A DNA stretch of 64,000 nucleotides from an uncultured Ignavibacteria bacterium (GCA_903862655.1 CAIOZA010000044.1:1-64000), one strand, 5' to 3'. Shown: positions 1-9,375, counted from the first letter of the stretch. Notes: generated by a model from the sequence alone, not told the origin. Translations and numbers: made by a program.

Positions 1-36
1 CAGATTACTTAATCCTTAGAACTTCACTCATCGCCC

Positions 37-133
37 GTCATTCTGAGGGAGCGAAGCGACCGTGAGAGCCATAGGCCTGCGAAGCGTATCCAGTGTTCAT
101 GACTTCTGGAATCTTCACTTCGCTCAGAATGAC
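37..133. repeat. Inverted pair of CATTCTGA-type dispersed repeats
   Basis: GTCATTCTGAGGGAGCGAAG begins at 37, and a reverse-oriented partner ends with CTTCGCTCAGAATGAC at 133. The same word recurs at 1099, 16005, 34798 (again as an inverted pair), 46788 and, diverged and reversed, at 53088-53113. It is non-coding here: reading frames through it give recurring peptides such as SLRMT that match no gene. Its function is unknown; the paired arrangement resembles a small palindromic mobile element. Confidence 0.75.
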
Positions 134-140
134 CCACTTC

Positions 141-938
141 TCACAAATACATTTCAGGTCTTCTGTCTGCAAAAATATTATTGAACGCATTGAACGACTT
201 GTCTCTTGTTCTTTCAGGCTCAATGATTGCCGTAAGAATGCAATCTTCTGCTGCCTGAGCAGAGGCAATGTTATCTCCATTGTAAGACCATATTCCCGAA
301 AGACCGTTGAAGAGCACAGTTTCATCGTTAGCTTCCTCAAGACCTGTCCGGTTTGCAACAGCCAAATAGACTTTGTTCTCGATAGCTCTTGCAGGCATAA
401 CCTTTGTCCAGATATTCGTTACCAGATTGGACGGGCATACTATCAGGTCTGCACCCAACAGTCCAAGAGTTCTGGATGCCTCAGGGAATCGCCAGTCGTA
501 ACAAATCATTGTACCTATTCTAATATTTTTCTGCTCATCCTCTATTACAAAAAAACCTGTGTTCCCGGGATCGAAACAGAATCTTTCTTTATAGAAGAGA
601 TGAGTTTTCCTGTATGATCGGGTCTTGGAATAATCCGGAAAGACAACTGCTGCCGAATTATAGATTTTATCATCATCAGACTCAACATACCCAAAAACAA
701 TAATCTTATTTGAAGCCGATGCAATTTCCTGAATGATTGTCACTGTTTCACCTTTGCAGGCTTCTGCAAGAGATGAAGTCTCCTGGCGACTCTGGAAGAA
801 GTAACCAGTTGTACTTAACTCAGGGAAAACGATGACATCCGAATCAATTGTACGGCAATATCCGAGCAAACGTTCGATATTTGAAACTTTATCTCCTAAT
901 ATCGGCTGAAATTGTACAACTGATAATCGAACAGACAT
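141..938 (-). CDS. Carbon-nitrogen hydrolase (nitrilase superfamily)
   Basis: A 265-residue protein of normal length for the nitrilase/omega-amidase superfamily, which hydrolyses amides or nitriles through a Glu-Lys-Cys triad. All three are visible: Glu40 in VFPELS, Lys111 in YRKTHLF and Cys146 in MICYDWRFPE. The Cys motif resembles the omega-amidase/Nit2 and predicted amidohydrolase branches, but the substrate cannot be fixed from sequence. It is predicted cytosolic, with no signal peptide. The gene stands alone, with an inverted repeat pair just beyond its 3' end and the long repeat island upstream. Confidence 0.85.
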   Translation of the reverse strand: MSVRLSVVQFQPILGDKVSNIERLLGYCRTIDSDVIVFPELSTTGYFFQSRQETSSLAEACKGETVTIIQEIASASNKIIVFGYVESDDDKIYNSAAVVFPDYSKTRSYRKTHLFYKERFCFDPGNTGFFVIEDEQKNIRIGTMICYDWRFPEASRTLGLLGADLIVCPSNLVTNIWTKVMPARAIENKVYLAVANRTGLEEANDETVLFNGLSGIWSYNGDNIASAQAAEDCILTAIIEPERTRDKSFNAFNNIFADRRPEMYL

Positions 939-1782
939 GCATTAACTATATAAGTATTAAGTAAAAATATGAATTACAAAAATGCAATATTTTTTACAAA
1001 AAAAGAAATTGGAGATGAAAGGAATAGAGTTGAATTGAATTTTACTTATTATTAGGAGCGAATAGAGGAATCTAGGTATTCCAACATCCATAAAATATGT
1101 CATTCTGAACGTAGTGAAGAATCCAGTTGTATTCTCCTCATGTCTGAATCTCAGATTAATAGGATTAAAGGATTGCACGGATTAGAAGCAGTGCCATACA
1201 GGTGCAAGTATCCATTGTATTCTGTATTTTCCCCTCTTGAGAGGGGATTAAGGGGTGTGAATATTTCAGAAATGCAGAACAAGCAAATCCCGTAGGGATG
1301 AAATATTAATAGCAAAACGTTCAAACTTTATCTAGAAATCCCGTAGGGATGATATGATTAGAAAGACAAATGAAAATGTTAAAAAATTCAAATATGAATC
1401 AACTTGGATTCCTGGTATGTGTCATCCCTACGGGATTTTAGATGTTTCCGGTGATATCCTTTCTATAAATATGCCATCCCTAAAGGGATTGCGGAGGATT
1501 GAATAAAATGCTATTAATATTTTTTCCAATTTTGATTTTCAAATATTAATCACTAGATTACAGGATCAGAAGATGAGACTGAATTTTCCCCTCTCAAGAG
1601 GGGATAAACAGCAAAAGACGAGTTTGCTAAAGGCAAGGGATTAAATTTTTTTACGTTTCTCAGATGGCGAGGTGCTAGGTCGTGGTGATTATGTTATGAA
1701 TAAAATTAAAGAATATATTCGGGTATATAGTAGTGTTTGGTTTGTAGCAACTAATAAAAACCACTGATAACTACAGTGTTAT
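939..1782. other. Gene-free repeat island
   Basis: These 844 bases hold no convincing gene. They hold a CATTCTGA element (1099-1126), two perfect 16-base palindromes of the CCCCTC...GAGGGG kind (1231-1246 and 1588-1603) and four copies of the ATCCCTACGGGAT element between 1283 and 1492, two in each orientation. A 73-residue frame at 957-1178 on the minus strand runs through one of the repeats and is treated as spurious. Confidence 0.8.
1283..1492. repeat. Four copies of the CCTACGG-loop palindrome family
   Basis: Copies lie at 1283-1318 and 1332-1367 (reverse) and 1411-1440 and 1459-1492 (forward). Oriented alike, most read as an AT-rich flank near CTATTAATAT followed by a stem-loop such as ATCCCTACGGGAT or ATCCCTAAAGGGAT; the 1411 copy keeps only TGGTATGTGTC in front of the stem. 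Further copies with other stem sequences occur at 37239, 46828, 46870, 52956 and 53047. The copies are irregularly spaced and oriented both ways, so this is not a CRISPR array. Confidence 0.75.
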
Positions 1783-3504
1783 TTATTCCAATGGAAGAGA
1801 AACGGTGAAGGTTGTTCCCTGGTTTTTCGTACTCTCCACTTTGATTGTGCCGTTGTGCTTTTCTACAAATTCTTTGCAGATAATGAGACCCAAGCCTGTT
1901 CCGGTTTCCTTGGATGTCCCTTTTGATGAGAGAGACAAATCCATTGCGAACAGATTATCAATTTCTCTCGGAGTCATTCCAACTCCAGTGTCCTTGATAT
2001 TGATACCGAACAGATCATTCTCACTAAATGCAGATATTGTGATTGTACCGTCTCGTGGAGTGAATTTTATAGCATTTGAAAGCAGATTTCTAATGATTGT
2101 CTGAATCATATCTGAATCGGCATTAATTGTCTTGTCTGGGAATTCACCAATATCGATTGTCTGATTTTTTTGTTTAGTATTTTCTTTATAGAGGTTGATA
2201 CTGTTGTCAACTATCTCTCGTATGTTGATACTTCTCGGACTGAATATAATCTTACCTTGTTGTGATCTTGACCATGTCAAGAGGTTCTCAATCAGATTAT
2301 TCAGATTTTTAATGACTTCGAATATTTGTTTTGCTTTGCCCTTAATCTCATCGGGCTTAAATGTATCGGACTTCATCATTAAAATTTCTGCGCTCAGGCT
2401 CAACGCCAGCAGTGGATTCTTGAGGTCATGCGCCAGTATCGAGATAAGCCTGTCTTTCATTTGAGCTGCATCAATAAGCTGTTTTTCGGAAATGGCTAAT
2501 TTATTATTAAGTTTTATTAATTTGTAGGATTCATTGGCAACCTCCTGATTGAGTAAAGTAAGTTCCCTGTTCGAATCTTCAAGCTTATTCAGAGCGTCAT
2601 TTAGTTCCTTTGTCCGTTCATCCACCCGCTCTTCCAAGCTACGGTTCAGACCAACCAATTGCTTTTCATATAATTTCAGCTGATTGATGTCTTTTATAAC
2701 TGTTAGAACGTGAGGTGCACCTTTAATATCAAGAGTTTTCTGAGAAAGAAGGCCTCTGAATATGAGTCCATTTTTCTTGACAAAATCCATCTCGAAGTCA
2801 TAAAATTCACCGTTTTCTTTCAAAATATGCTGTGATTTTTCGTAGGAATCAAAAGAGTTAATCATGTTCAACGTGGCAAAGGAATTGCCGGAAAGTTCTT
2901 CGATTGTATATCCGAAAATTTCAATAAAGCGGTTATTGACGTCAATAAGTGTGTTGTCGTCAAACCGTGTTATAATTATTGGATCTGGTGATATTCTAAA
3001 AATTGAAGTGAATATTTCTTCGGTAACTATAAGTTCCTCAAGAGATTCTCTTATATCACTGATGTCTTTGATAATGCTCAGATAGTGATCCTTGCCATCA
3101 ATCGAGATGATTTTTTGTGTCAGAACTATAGTAATTTCTTTATTTCTACCATTGATTAGATTAATTTCTATGTTATCAATTTCTTTATATTTTATGATAA
3201 AATCATCAATGTTTTTTAAGACATTTTCCTGAATTTTGAGATTAATATCCCTGAATGTTTTACCTAAAATTCCAGATAATTTGAGACCGAGTATATTGCA
3301 GAATTGATTGTTAACATCGATGTAAACTCCTGATTCAGAGTCGGATATGGCAAAAGCAACAGGAGCATTGTAAAATATATTTGAGTAAAGGTTCTGGGAT
3401 TTCTCCATAGCATTCTTAAGCCTGAGATTTTCATCTTCTAACTCTTGAATTTTCTGGTTAAGTGATTCTACTGATTCTGATATTTGATCTTGATTATCTG
3501 ACAT
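1783..3504 (-). CDS. Two-PAS sensor histidine kinase
   Basis: A 573-residue hybrid-less kinase. In order: a short N-terminal coiled coil (about 8-38), PAS domain 1 (about 40-155), PAS domain 2 (about 160-280), a coiled-coil linker rich in Glu and Leu (about 280-350), the HisKA dimerisation helix with phospho-acceptor His359 in AHDLKNPL, and an HATPase domain with N-box NLLSNAIKFT (about 473-482), G1 box DTGVGM (505-510) and G2 box GTGLGL (535-540). No transmembrane segment is seen, so it probably senses a cytoplasmic signal such as redox state or a small ligand. No response regulator is adjacent, so its partner is unknown. A terminator separates it from ahcY. Confidence 0.9.
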   Translation of the reverse strand: MSDNQDQISESVESLNQKIQELEDENLRLKNAMEKSQNLYSNIFYNAPVAFAISDSESGVYIDVNNQFCNILGLKLSGILGKTFRDINLKIQENVLKNIDDFIIKYKEIDNIEINLINGRNKEITIVLTQKIISIDGKDHYLSIIKDISDIRESLEELIVTEEIFTSIFRISPDPIIITRFDDNTLIDVNNRFIEIFGYTIEELSGNSFATLNMINSFDSYEKSQHILKENGEFYDFEMDFVKKNGLIFRGLLSQKTLDIKGAPHVLTVIKDINQLKLYEKQLVGLNRSLEERVDERTKELNDALNKLEDSNRELTLLNQEVANESYKLIKLNNKLAISEKQLIDAAQMKDRLISILAHDLKNPLLALSLSAEILMMKSDTFKPDEIKGKAKQIFEVIKNLNNLIENLLTWSRSQQGKIIFSPRSINIREIVDNSINLYKENTKQKNQTIDIGEFPDKTINADSDMIQTIIRNLLSNAIKFTPRDGTITISAFSENDLFGINIKDTGVGMTPREIDNLFAMDLSLSSKGTSKETGTGLGLIICKEFVEKHNGTIKVESTKNQGTTFTVSLPLE

Positions 3505-3570
3505 TTGATCTTGATTAATTTCTTAAGCCAGTAATGAGTATCGGCAATTATTAATAAAAATGAAGAAAAA

Positions 3571-3602
3571 AAACCCTTCACTTGCAATCAAGTGAAGGGT
3601 TT
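3571..3602 (-). terminator. Rho-independent terminator of ahcY
   Basis: A perfect 14-bp stem (3571-3584 with 3589-3602) and a CAAT loop. On the minus strand it is followed by five T residues. It lies 26 bases past the ahcY stop codon and before the start of the kinase gene. Confidence 0.85.
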
Positions 3603-3628
3603 TAATATATTAACTTAATACTTAAGTT

Positions 3629-4942
3629 TTAGGTTCCTGCGTTATAGTCATTGATATAGCTTAACTGTTCGGCTGAAAGCTTATCAATGTCCATTTTCAT
3701 CAATCTTAATTTTGTTTCGGCTATGAATTCATCCTGCTCTACTGGCAGATCTAGAACTTCGTTTGGAAGTTTTACGCCTGCTTTGTGAGCTTCGACTAAT
3801 TTCAAATGTGACATGAACTGATTAGCAAACGACATATCCATTACTTCTGATGGATGACCTTCAGCAGCGGCGAGATTAATCAATCTACCCTGAGCCAGGA
3901 GATAAATTCTTCTTCCATCTGTCATTGTATATTCTTCGCAGTTTGGTCTGATCTGACGTTTTGATACTGCTAATTCTTCCAATTCGGGGATATTGATTTC
4001 CGCGTCATAATGACCTGTGTTACAGATGATTGCTCCATCTTTCATTGATGCAAAATGTTCTTTGCGGATAATGTCTTTCACGCCTGTGGCAGTAACGAAG
4101 ATATCTCCGACTTTAGCAGCATTTTCCATTGTCATAACTTCATGACCTTCCAGGGCTGCTTTCAAAGCTGCAGTTCCTTTGATTTCAGTGATAATTGTGT
4201 TTGATCCCATTCCCTTTGCTCTTTTGGCTACGCCTGATCCGCAATGCCCATGACCTGCGACAACAAAGTTCTTACCGGCGAAAAGTACTGAAGTAGCTCT
4301 TAGAATACCGTCGAGTGTTGACTGGCCTGTTCCATACACATTGTCGAAATCCCATTTGGTTTCGGCATCGTTAACAGCGTAAACTGGATAGAATAGCTGA
4401 TTGGCAGCGGCTCTGGATCTTAAGCGATGAACTCCGGTTGTGGTTTCTTCAGTTCCACCGACAATTTTTGTCTTAGCCATTTCCTGATATTTTTCGTGGA
4501 CTGTGTTGATTAAGTCACATCCATCATCAAGAGTAAGGTGAGGTACAAAGTCTATAGTTCTTTCAATGCACCAGTAAAAATCTGGTCCGTTTTCGTACCA
4601 TGCATAAATTGAAACGCCTTCGTCAGCTAATGCGGCAGCGACTGCATCATTTGTTGACAGAGGATTGCAGCCTGACCATGAAAGCTCTGCACCAGCGGCA
4701 ACGAATGCGCGGATTAGAACGGCTGTTTCTTTAGTTACATGGAGGCAACCTGCGATTTTATAGCCTGCAAATGGTTTAGTTTTACTGTAAGTGTCTTTTA
4801 GACTCATAAGAACTGGCATTCTTGATTCTGCCCAGTCAATAAGAAGTCTTCCTTCTTCTGCCTGAGAAATATCTCTAACGCAATACTTACCGGGGACTTC
4901 GTCGAACTTGCCCTGCATGTTTTTTTCGGGAATGTTACTCAT
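3629..4942 (-). CDS. ahcY: Adenosylhomocysteinase (archaeal/Thermotoga-like form)
   Basis: A 437-residue enzyme that splits S-adenosylhomocysteine into homocysteine and a nucleoside using bound NAD. Visible motifs are WSGCNPLST, the NAD-binding AGHGHCGSG, and FDNVYGTGQSTLDG. The last differs from the YGCRES form of most bacterial and eukaryotic enzymes, and the protein ends in YNAGT without the usual C-terminal KPDHYRY-like tail. Both traits are typical of the short archaeal/Thermotoga type. The start follows AAGGAAAAATA. It lies 30 bases after metK, as expected for SAM recycling, and ends at a strong terminator. Confidence 0.95.
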   Translation of the reverse strand: MSNIPEKNMQGKFDEVPGKYCVRDISQAEEGRLLIDWAESRMPVLMSLKDTYSKTKPFAGYKIAGCLHVTKETAVLIRAFVAAGAELSWSGCNPLSTNDAVAAALADEGVSIYAWYENGPDFYWCIERTIDFVPHLTLDDGCDLINTVHEKYQEMAKTKIVGGTEETTTGVHRLRSRAAANQLFYPVYAVNDAETKWDFDNVYGTGQSTLDGILRATSVLFAGKNFVVAGHGHCGSGVAKRAKGMGSNTIITEIKGTAALKAALEGHEVMTMENAAKVGDIFVTATGVKDIIRKEHFASMKDGAIICNTGHYDAEINIPELEELAVSKRQIRPNCEEYTMTDGRRIYLLAQGRLINLAAAEGHPSEVMDMSFANQFMSHLKLVEAHKAGVKLPNEVLDLPVEQDEFIAETKLRLMKMDIDKLSAEQLSYINDYNAGT

Positions 4943-4972
4943 TATTTTTCCTTTTATTTATAATAATTTCAT

Positions 4973-6118
4973 TTATATCTTTTTGAAAATTTCAATCAGA
5001 TCGTTCTGTTCCCAGGGCAGATTTGGCTTACCAAAGTGACCGTAACTGGCTGTCTGTCTGAAAATAGGTCGTTTCATGCCAAGACGTTCGATTATTGCCT
5101 GTGGACGAAGGTCAATGTTTTCCTTAACAAATCTGGATAATGCTATGTCGCTGACTCTGGATGTACCTTTTGTGTCAATATGGATAGAAACAGGCTCAGC
5201 AATTCCAATAGCATAAGACAACTGAAGAGTACATTCTTTAGCAATTCCGGCAGCAACAATATTTTTTGCAATATGTCTTGCGGCATAAGCTGCTGAGCGG
5301 TCAACCTTTGTAGCATCCTTACCGGAAAATGCACCACCACCATGAGGGGCACGACCTCCATAAGTATCTACTATGATTTTTCTTCCTGTTAAACCTGTGT
5401 CGCCGTGTGGTCCACCGATAACAAAGCTACCAGTGGGATTGACGAAGATTTTGGTTTTATCGTCACGAAGATTTGATGGGATTACTTCATTTATGACATT
5501 GATAATAATATCCTGTTTGATTTTTTCCTGTGCTACATCTGGATCGTGCTGGGTTGATATAACAACAGTATCAATTCTCAGTATTTCTCCTGCATCCGAA
5601 TATTCAATTGTAACCTGTGACTTCGAATCGGGACGCAGATAAGGCATTAATGCAAGATTTGTTTTTCTAATTTGCGCTAATTTCTCAACAAGACGATGAG
5701 CATACATAAGAGGAGCTGGCATTAGTTCTGGAGTTTCCGTGCAGGCAAACCCAAACATCATGCCCTGATCGCCGGCACCGCCAGTATCGACACCCATTGC
5801 GATGTCGGGTGACTGATGATTGATTACATTTATGATAGCGCATGAATTAGCATCAAATCTATATCCGTCTTTGTCGTATCCAATATCTCTAATTACACCG
5901 CGAACAAGTTCCTGAAGGTTGATATAAGTGTTTGTTGTGATTTCACCACCGACTACGATGAGTCCGGTTGTTGCATAACATTCACAGGCAACGCGGCTAT
6001 TAGGATCATCTTTTAACATTGCATCGAGCACTGCATCGGAGACCTGATCACAAATTTTATCCGGATGTCCTTCTGAAACAGATTCAGAAGTAAACAGATA
6101 TGTATTATTCTCGCTCAT
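4973..6118 (-). CDS. metK: S-adenosylmethionine synthetase
   Basis: A 381-residue methionine adenosyltransferase, full length, that makes SAM from methionine and ATP. Signatures include [17 protein letters not shown] at the N terminus (His in GHPDK contacts ATP phosphates), the flexible-loop region, GAGDQG (the methionine/ATP-binding hexapeptide) and GGGAFSGKD. The start is preceded by AAGGAAG. It sits between a sugar nucleotidyltransferase (29-base gap) and ahcY and is probably co-transcribed with both. No SAM riboswitch fits in the short upstream gap. Confidence 0.97.
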   Translation of the reverse strand: MSENNTYLFTSESVSEGHPDKICDQVSDAVLDAMLKDDPNSRVACECYATTGLIVVGGEITTNTYINLQELVRGVIRDIGYDKDGYRFDANSCAIINVINHQSPDIAMGVDTGGAGDQGMMFGFACTETPELMPAPLMYAHRLVEKLAQIRKTNLALMPYLRPDSKSQVTIEYSDAGEILRIDTVVISTQHDPDVAQEKIKQDIIINVINEVIPSNLRDDKTKIFVNPTGSFVIGGPHGDTGLTGRKIIVDTYGGRAPHGGGAFSGKDATKVDRSAAYAARHIAKNIVAAGIAKECTLQLSYAIGIAEPVSIHIDTKGTSRVSDIALSRFVKENIDLRPQAIIERLGMKRPIFRQTASYGHFGKPNLPWEQNDLIEIFKKI

Positions 6119-6147
6119 TATTCTTCCTTATTTATATATTTAATTTT

Positions 6148-7125
6148 TTATTTATAATTAATTTCGCTTGAATTTCCAACGTTCAGACGTGCAAAGTTTC
6201 CTTTTACTACTGCATTATTCCCTATTATCGACTCACTTAGTAAAATTCTGTTGACTTCTGCTCCATCGCTGATAATAGATTCGCGCACAATACTGTTTTT
6301 AACAATTGCACCACTAGCTACAGTAGTATTCGGCCCAATTACGGAATTCTTTACCTTAGCGTCTGCGGCTATGAATACAGGAGGGATTATGACGCAACCT
6401 TTTCTTTTGGGCATCATTTTATTCTTCGAAAGAAGATAACGGTTAGTCGAAAGCATTGTTTCGGTCTTACCGCAATCGTACCAGCCCTCGATTGTTGAGG
6501 TTAAGAATTTCTCACCTTTGTTGAGCATCAGCTGAAGTGCGTCAGTTAGTTGATATTCATTTTTGGTGCGAATATCTTCCTCTACCATTTCATTAAGACA
6601 ATTTACAAGCAATCCGGGATTAGCTATATAGTATATACCAACGATTGCGAGATTAGAAACAAGTGTTTCAGGCTTTTCTATAAATTCCTGTATAAATCCT
6701 TCAGAATCAATCTTAACCACACCAAATCGGCGTGGATCCTCAACTTCTTTTACGCAGATAGTTGATGTTGGCGAATTGAAGGCAAAGCTTAGATCTGCAT
6801 CGAAAATTGTGTCGCCGAGAATGATCATTAATGGTTCATCAGTGTAAGTCTCACGAGCAACCCAGATGGCATGACCGAGACCGAGTGATTCTTTCTGTGG
6901 AGTGAAAACAACATCAATATCGTAGTTCTTTTCTACGTAATCCTGAATTAGTTTACCCATATAGCCCGTAATAATAGTGGCTTTTTCTATACCCTGACTG
7001 ATCAGTCCATCCAAAATATGACCAAGAATTGGCTTGCCAGCCACATTCATCAATACTTTAGGGAGTGAATAGGTGTGAGGTCTCAATCTTGATCCTACGC
7101 CGGCTACAGGGATAACTGCTCTCAT
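6148..7125 (-). CDS. Sugar-1-phosphate nucleotidyltransferase with beta-helix tail
   Basis: A 325-residue protein from the ATG; the TTG one codon upstream is less likely. The N-terminal Rossmann-like domain starts with the nucleotidyltransferase signature GVGSRLRPHTYSLPK and carries ILGDTIF, whose Asp binds metal and nucleotide. The last 70 or so residues show hexapeptide-like repeats (VIGPNTTV, AIVKNSIV, IIGNNAVV), i.e. a left-handed beta-helix. The family activates glucose- or mannose-1-phosphate with UTP, dTTP or GTP; the exact sugar cannot be told. Linkage with metK may simply reflect a shared transcript. Confidence 0.88.
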   Translation of the reverse strand: MRAVIPVAGVGSRLRPHTYSLPKVLMNVAGKPILGHILDGLISQGIEKATIITGYMGKLIQDYVEKNYDIDVVFTPQKESLGLGHAIWVARETYTDEPLMIILGDTIFDADLSFAFNSPTSTICVKEVEDPRRFGVVKIDSEGFIQEFIEKPETLVSNLAIVGIYYIANPGLLVNCLNEMVEEDIRTKNEYQLTDALQLMLNKGEKFLTSTIEGWYDCGKTETMLSTNRYLLSKNKMMPKRKGCVIIPPVFIAADAKVKNSVIGPNTTVASGAIVKNSIVRESIISDGAEVNRILLSESIIGNNAVVKGNFARLNVGNSSEINYK

Positions 7126-7553
7126 CAACTAAACCATTAAAAATGAAAATAATAGAACCACAAAATTACGGATTTTTTTTTAGTTATCATAACTTAGAGT
7201 GTCTAATAATTAATAGAATTTGATATTTGAAATGGAATAGTAATTGGGATATTATAAAGTTTGATTAATCAAAAGTGATATTTAAATTTGTGGTAAGATA
7301 TAGAACGGGATCTATATCTTGATATCGCAAAATGCGACTTCAAGATTGAAGATGAAAGTGCTAATTCGTAGGACAATCATCCATGATTGTCTGCTTTTGA
7401 TATTTCACAAAATACATGGTCAATCAAGGATGATTAACCTACCAAAAATCTATTGTCCTAATCATTTTTAACTTTTTATTGAAACTCTTTCAATTATTTT
7501 GCGTTTCTACGTTTATATGTATTTCGATAGCCTTAATATTATAAAAATAGAAT
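7126..7553. other. Gene-free divergent intergenic region with palindromes
   Basis: It separates the minus-strand nucleotidyltransferase from the plus-strand PqqD-like gene. It contains a perfect palindrome with 9-base arms GACAATCAT/ATGATTGTC around CC (7372-7391), and a related, partly inverted copy reading TCAATCAAGGATGATTA near 7418-7443. Related sequences occur at 46645, 46685 and 46988. No ORF of interest was seen; the AT-rich stretch from about 7500 presumably holds the promoter of the downstream pair. Confidence 0.6.
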
Positions 7554-7910
7554 ATGTTTAAGAAAGAAGCACCATTAAATTATCTCGAAACAACTCCTAA
7601 TCGTAAGTATGAGCACGAATTGCGCGACGATGGCATAATTAATGTCATGGTTCCGCGCTTTACTGACAGAATTCTTGGAAAATATCTTCAGCCTAAACTC
7701 AAAAATCCATTCATACGTGCCAATCTTGACGAATTCGGTTCGGCAACCTGGCTGCTGATGGACGGCAAAACAAAAGTTGATATTATCGCCGAAAAATTAA
7801 CAGAACAATTTGGAGAAAGCATCCAACCTGTTCATCCACGACTAACATTTTTTTTGACACATCTTTATAAAGCTGGTTTTATATCATTTAATGAATTAGA
7901 AAGGAAATAA
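7554..7910 (+). CDS. PqqD-like (RiPP recognition element fold) protein
   Basis: A 118-residue protein. The core, from LDEFGSATWLLMDGKTKVD to HLYKAGFISF, matches the PqqD pattern: a strand-helix start ending in a Trp/Leu-rich segment, then a winged-helix-like bundle with IIAEKLTEQFG. In RiPP pathways PqqD domains bind precursor leader peptides; stand-alone copies of unknown role are common. No precursor peptide or radical-SAM enzyme is next to it. It is followed after one base by pepD, so the two are almost certainly co-transcribed. Function in this context is unknown. Confidence 0.7.
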   Translation: MFKKEAPLNYLETTPNRKYEHELRDDGIINVMVPRFTDRILGKYLQPKLKNPFIRANLDEFGSATWLLMDGKTKVDIIAEKLTEQFGESIQPVHPRLTFFLTHLYKAGFISFNELERK

Positions 7911-7911
7911 A

Positions 7912-9375
7912 ATGGGACAAGTACTAGGGCATCTGGAGCCAAAAATCGTATGGGACATATTTGAAGAAATCACAAAGATTCCCCGCCCTTCAAAAAAGGA
8001 AGAAAAAATTGCTGCATGGGTTATCCAATTCGCTAAGGATAACGGATTAGAATATAATCTTGACAAACTTGGCAACATAGTTGTTCGTAAACCTGCTACT
8101 GCCGGTATGGAAAACCGCAAAGGTGTAGTAATTCAAGGCCATATCGACATGGTTTGCGAGAAAAATGCCGATGTAGAGCATGATTTCGATACAGATCCTC
8201 TGAAGATATTGATTGATGGCGATTGGGTTAAAGCTCAAGGTACAACCCTTGGTGCTGACAATGGTATCGGCGTGGCAATGGGTCTGGCTGTACTCCAATC
8301 AGCCGATGTAGCTCATCCACCTATTGAAGTTCTCTGCACACTTGACGAAGAAACAGGATTGACCGGTGCTATTCAGTTGGGAACTGACCTGTTAAAACAC
8401 GCTGACATCCTTATTAATATTGACTCCGAAGAAGATGGAGCCTTCACAATCGGCTGTGCTGGCGGTGCGAATACAGCAGCAACATTCAAATATGAAGAAG
8501 ATTCTGTTCCATCCAATCATACGGCTTATGAAGTAACAATCAAGGGGCTTCAGGGCGGCCACTCCGGTATAGAAATTCACGACGGCAGAGCAAACGCTAT
8601 CAAACTGCTGAATCGTGTTCTCTGGAGTTTCTCGATGCAGTATGACTTGAGATTGTCATACCTCAAAGCCGGAAGCGCACACAATGCAATCCCAAGAGAA
8701 GCTTTTGCTGTCATAACAATAGCTAAAGATCATGAAGCTAAATTCTTAGAGAGCATAAAAGAGTTCTCCGGAGTTCTAAAATCAGAATGGAGCTCAAAAG
8801 AGCCAAATATACAGTTATTGGCTGCAGTAAAGCCACTTCCATCAAAAGTAATGACAAAAGAATTCTCAAAACGCCTTATGTTGTCTCTTTATGCTGTTGC
8901 TCATGGAGTAAACCGCTTTAGTCCAGACATTGCAGGTTTGGTGCAGACATCAACAAACCTAGCCATCATCGACACTCGCGAACTGGAAGTCTTTGTTCTA
9001 ACCAGCCAGAGAAGCTCAATAGAAACTGAGAAAAATGATATGGCAAATGCTGTACGTGCGGCATTCGAACTCGGTGGAGCGGTTATCAAACAGGGTGATG
9101 GTTATCCAGGATGGCAGCCAAATGTGAATTCACCTATTCTCAACATTGCCAAGGAAATCTCAACAAAGCAGTATGGCAAACCGCCAAAGATCGAAGCAAT
9201 TCATGCTGGTCTCGAATGCGGACTTATCGGCGAGAAATATCCTGGTATGGACATGATCTCCTTTGGACCAAACTTGAAGGACGTACATTCCCCCGACGAA
9301 AGATTGCAGATATCCACTGTCGGCAACTGCTGGAAGCTTCTTTGCGAAATACTGAAGAATATCCCCGTTAAATAA
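7912..9375 (+). CDS. pepD: Aminoacyl-histidine dipeptidase (M20 family)
   Basis: A 487-residue metallopeptidase that hydrolyses Xaa-His and other dipeptides with two zinc ions. Metal and catalytic residues can be read off: His77 and Asp79 in QGHIDM, Asp116 in GADNGIG, Glu147/Glu148 in LDEETGL, the Asp in INIDSEEDG, and the late His in LKDVHSPDE. The length is normal. The start has AAGGAAATAAA in front of it, inside the end of the PqqD-like gene region. It ends at an intrinsic terminator. Cytosolic. Confidence 0.95.
   Translation: MGQVLGHLEPKIVWDIFEEITKIPRPSKKEEKIAAWVIQFAKDNGLEYNLDKLGNIVVRKPATAGMENRKGVVIQGHIDMVCEKNADVEHDFDTDPLKILIDGDWVKAQGTTLGADNGIGVAMGLAVLQSADVAHPPIEVLCTLDEETGLTGAIQLGTDLLKHADILINIDSEEDGAFTIGCAGGANTAATFKYEEDSVPSNHTAYEVTIKGLQGGHSGIEIHDGRANAIKLLNRVLWSFSMQYDLRLSYLKAGSAHNAIPREAFAVITIAKDHEAKFLESIKEFSGVLKSEWSSKEPNIQLLAAVKPLPSKVMTKEFSKRLMLSLYAVAHGVNRFSPDIAGLVQTSTNLAIIDTRELEVFVLTSQRSSIETEKNDMANAVRAAFELGGAVIKQGDGYPGWQPNVNSPILNIAKEISTKQYGKPPKIEAIHAGLECGLIGEKYPGMDMISFGPNLKDVHSPDERLQISTVGNCWKLLCEILKNIPVK

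Noticed and set aside
957-1178. 73-residue ORF on the minus strand (and similar frames at 38-358 and 93-617)
   Set aside because: They run through CATTCTGA repeats or are antisense to the nitrilase-family gene; composition is not protein-like and no family is seen.
1283-1492. Possible CRISPR array
   Set aside because: The repeats are short palindromes, irregularly spaced, in both orientations, and recur elsewhere singly; no cas genes are in the window.
6119-6147. SAM riboswitch upstream of metK
   Set aside because: The gap to the preceding gene is only about 29 bases and contains no aptamer-like sequence.
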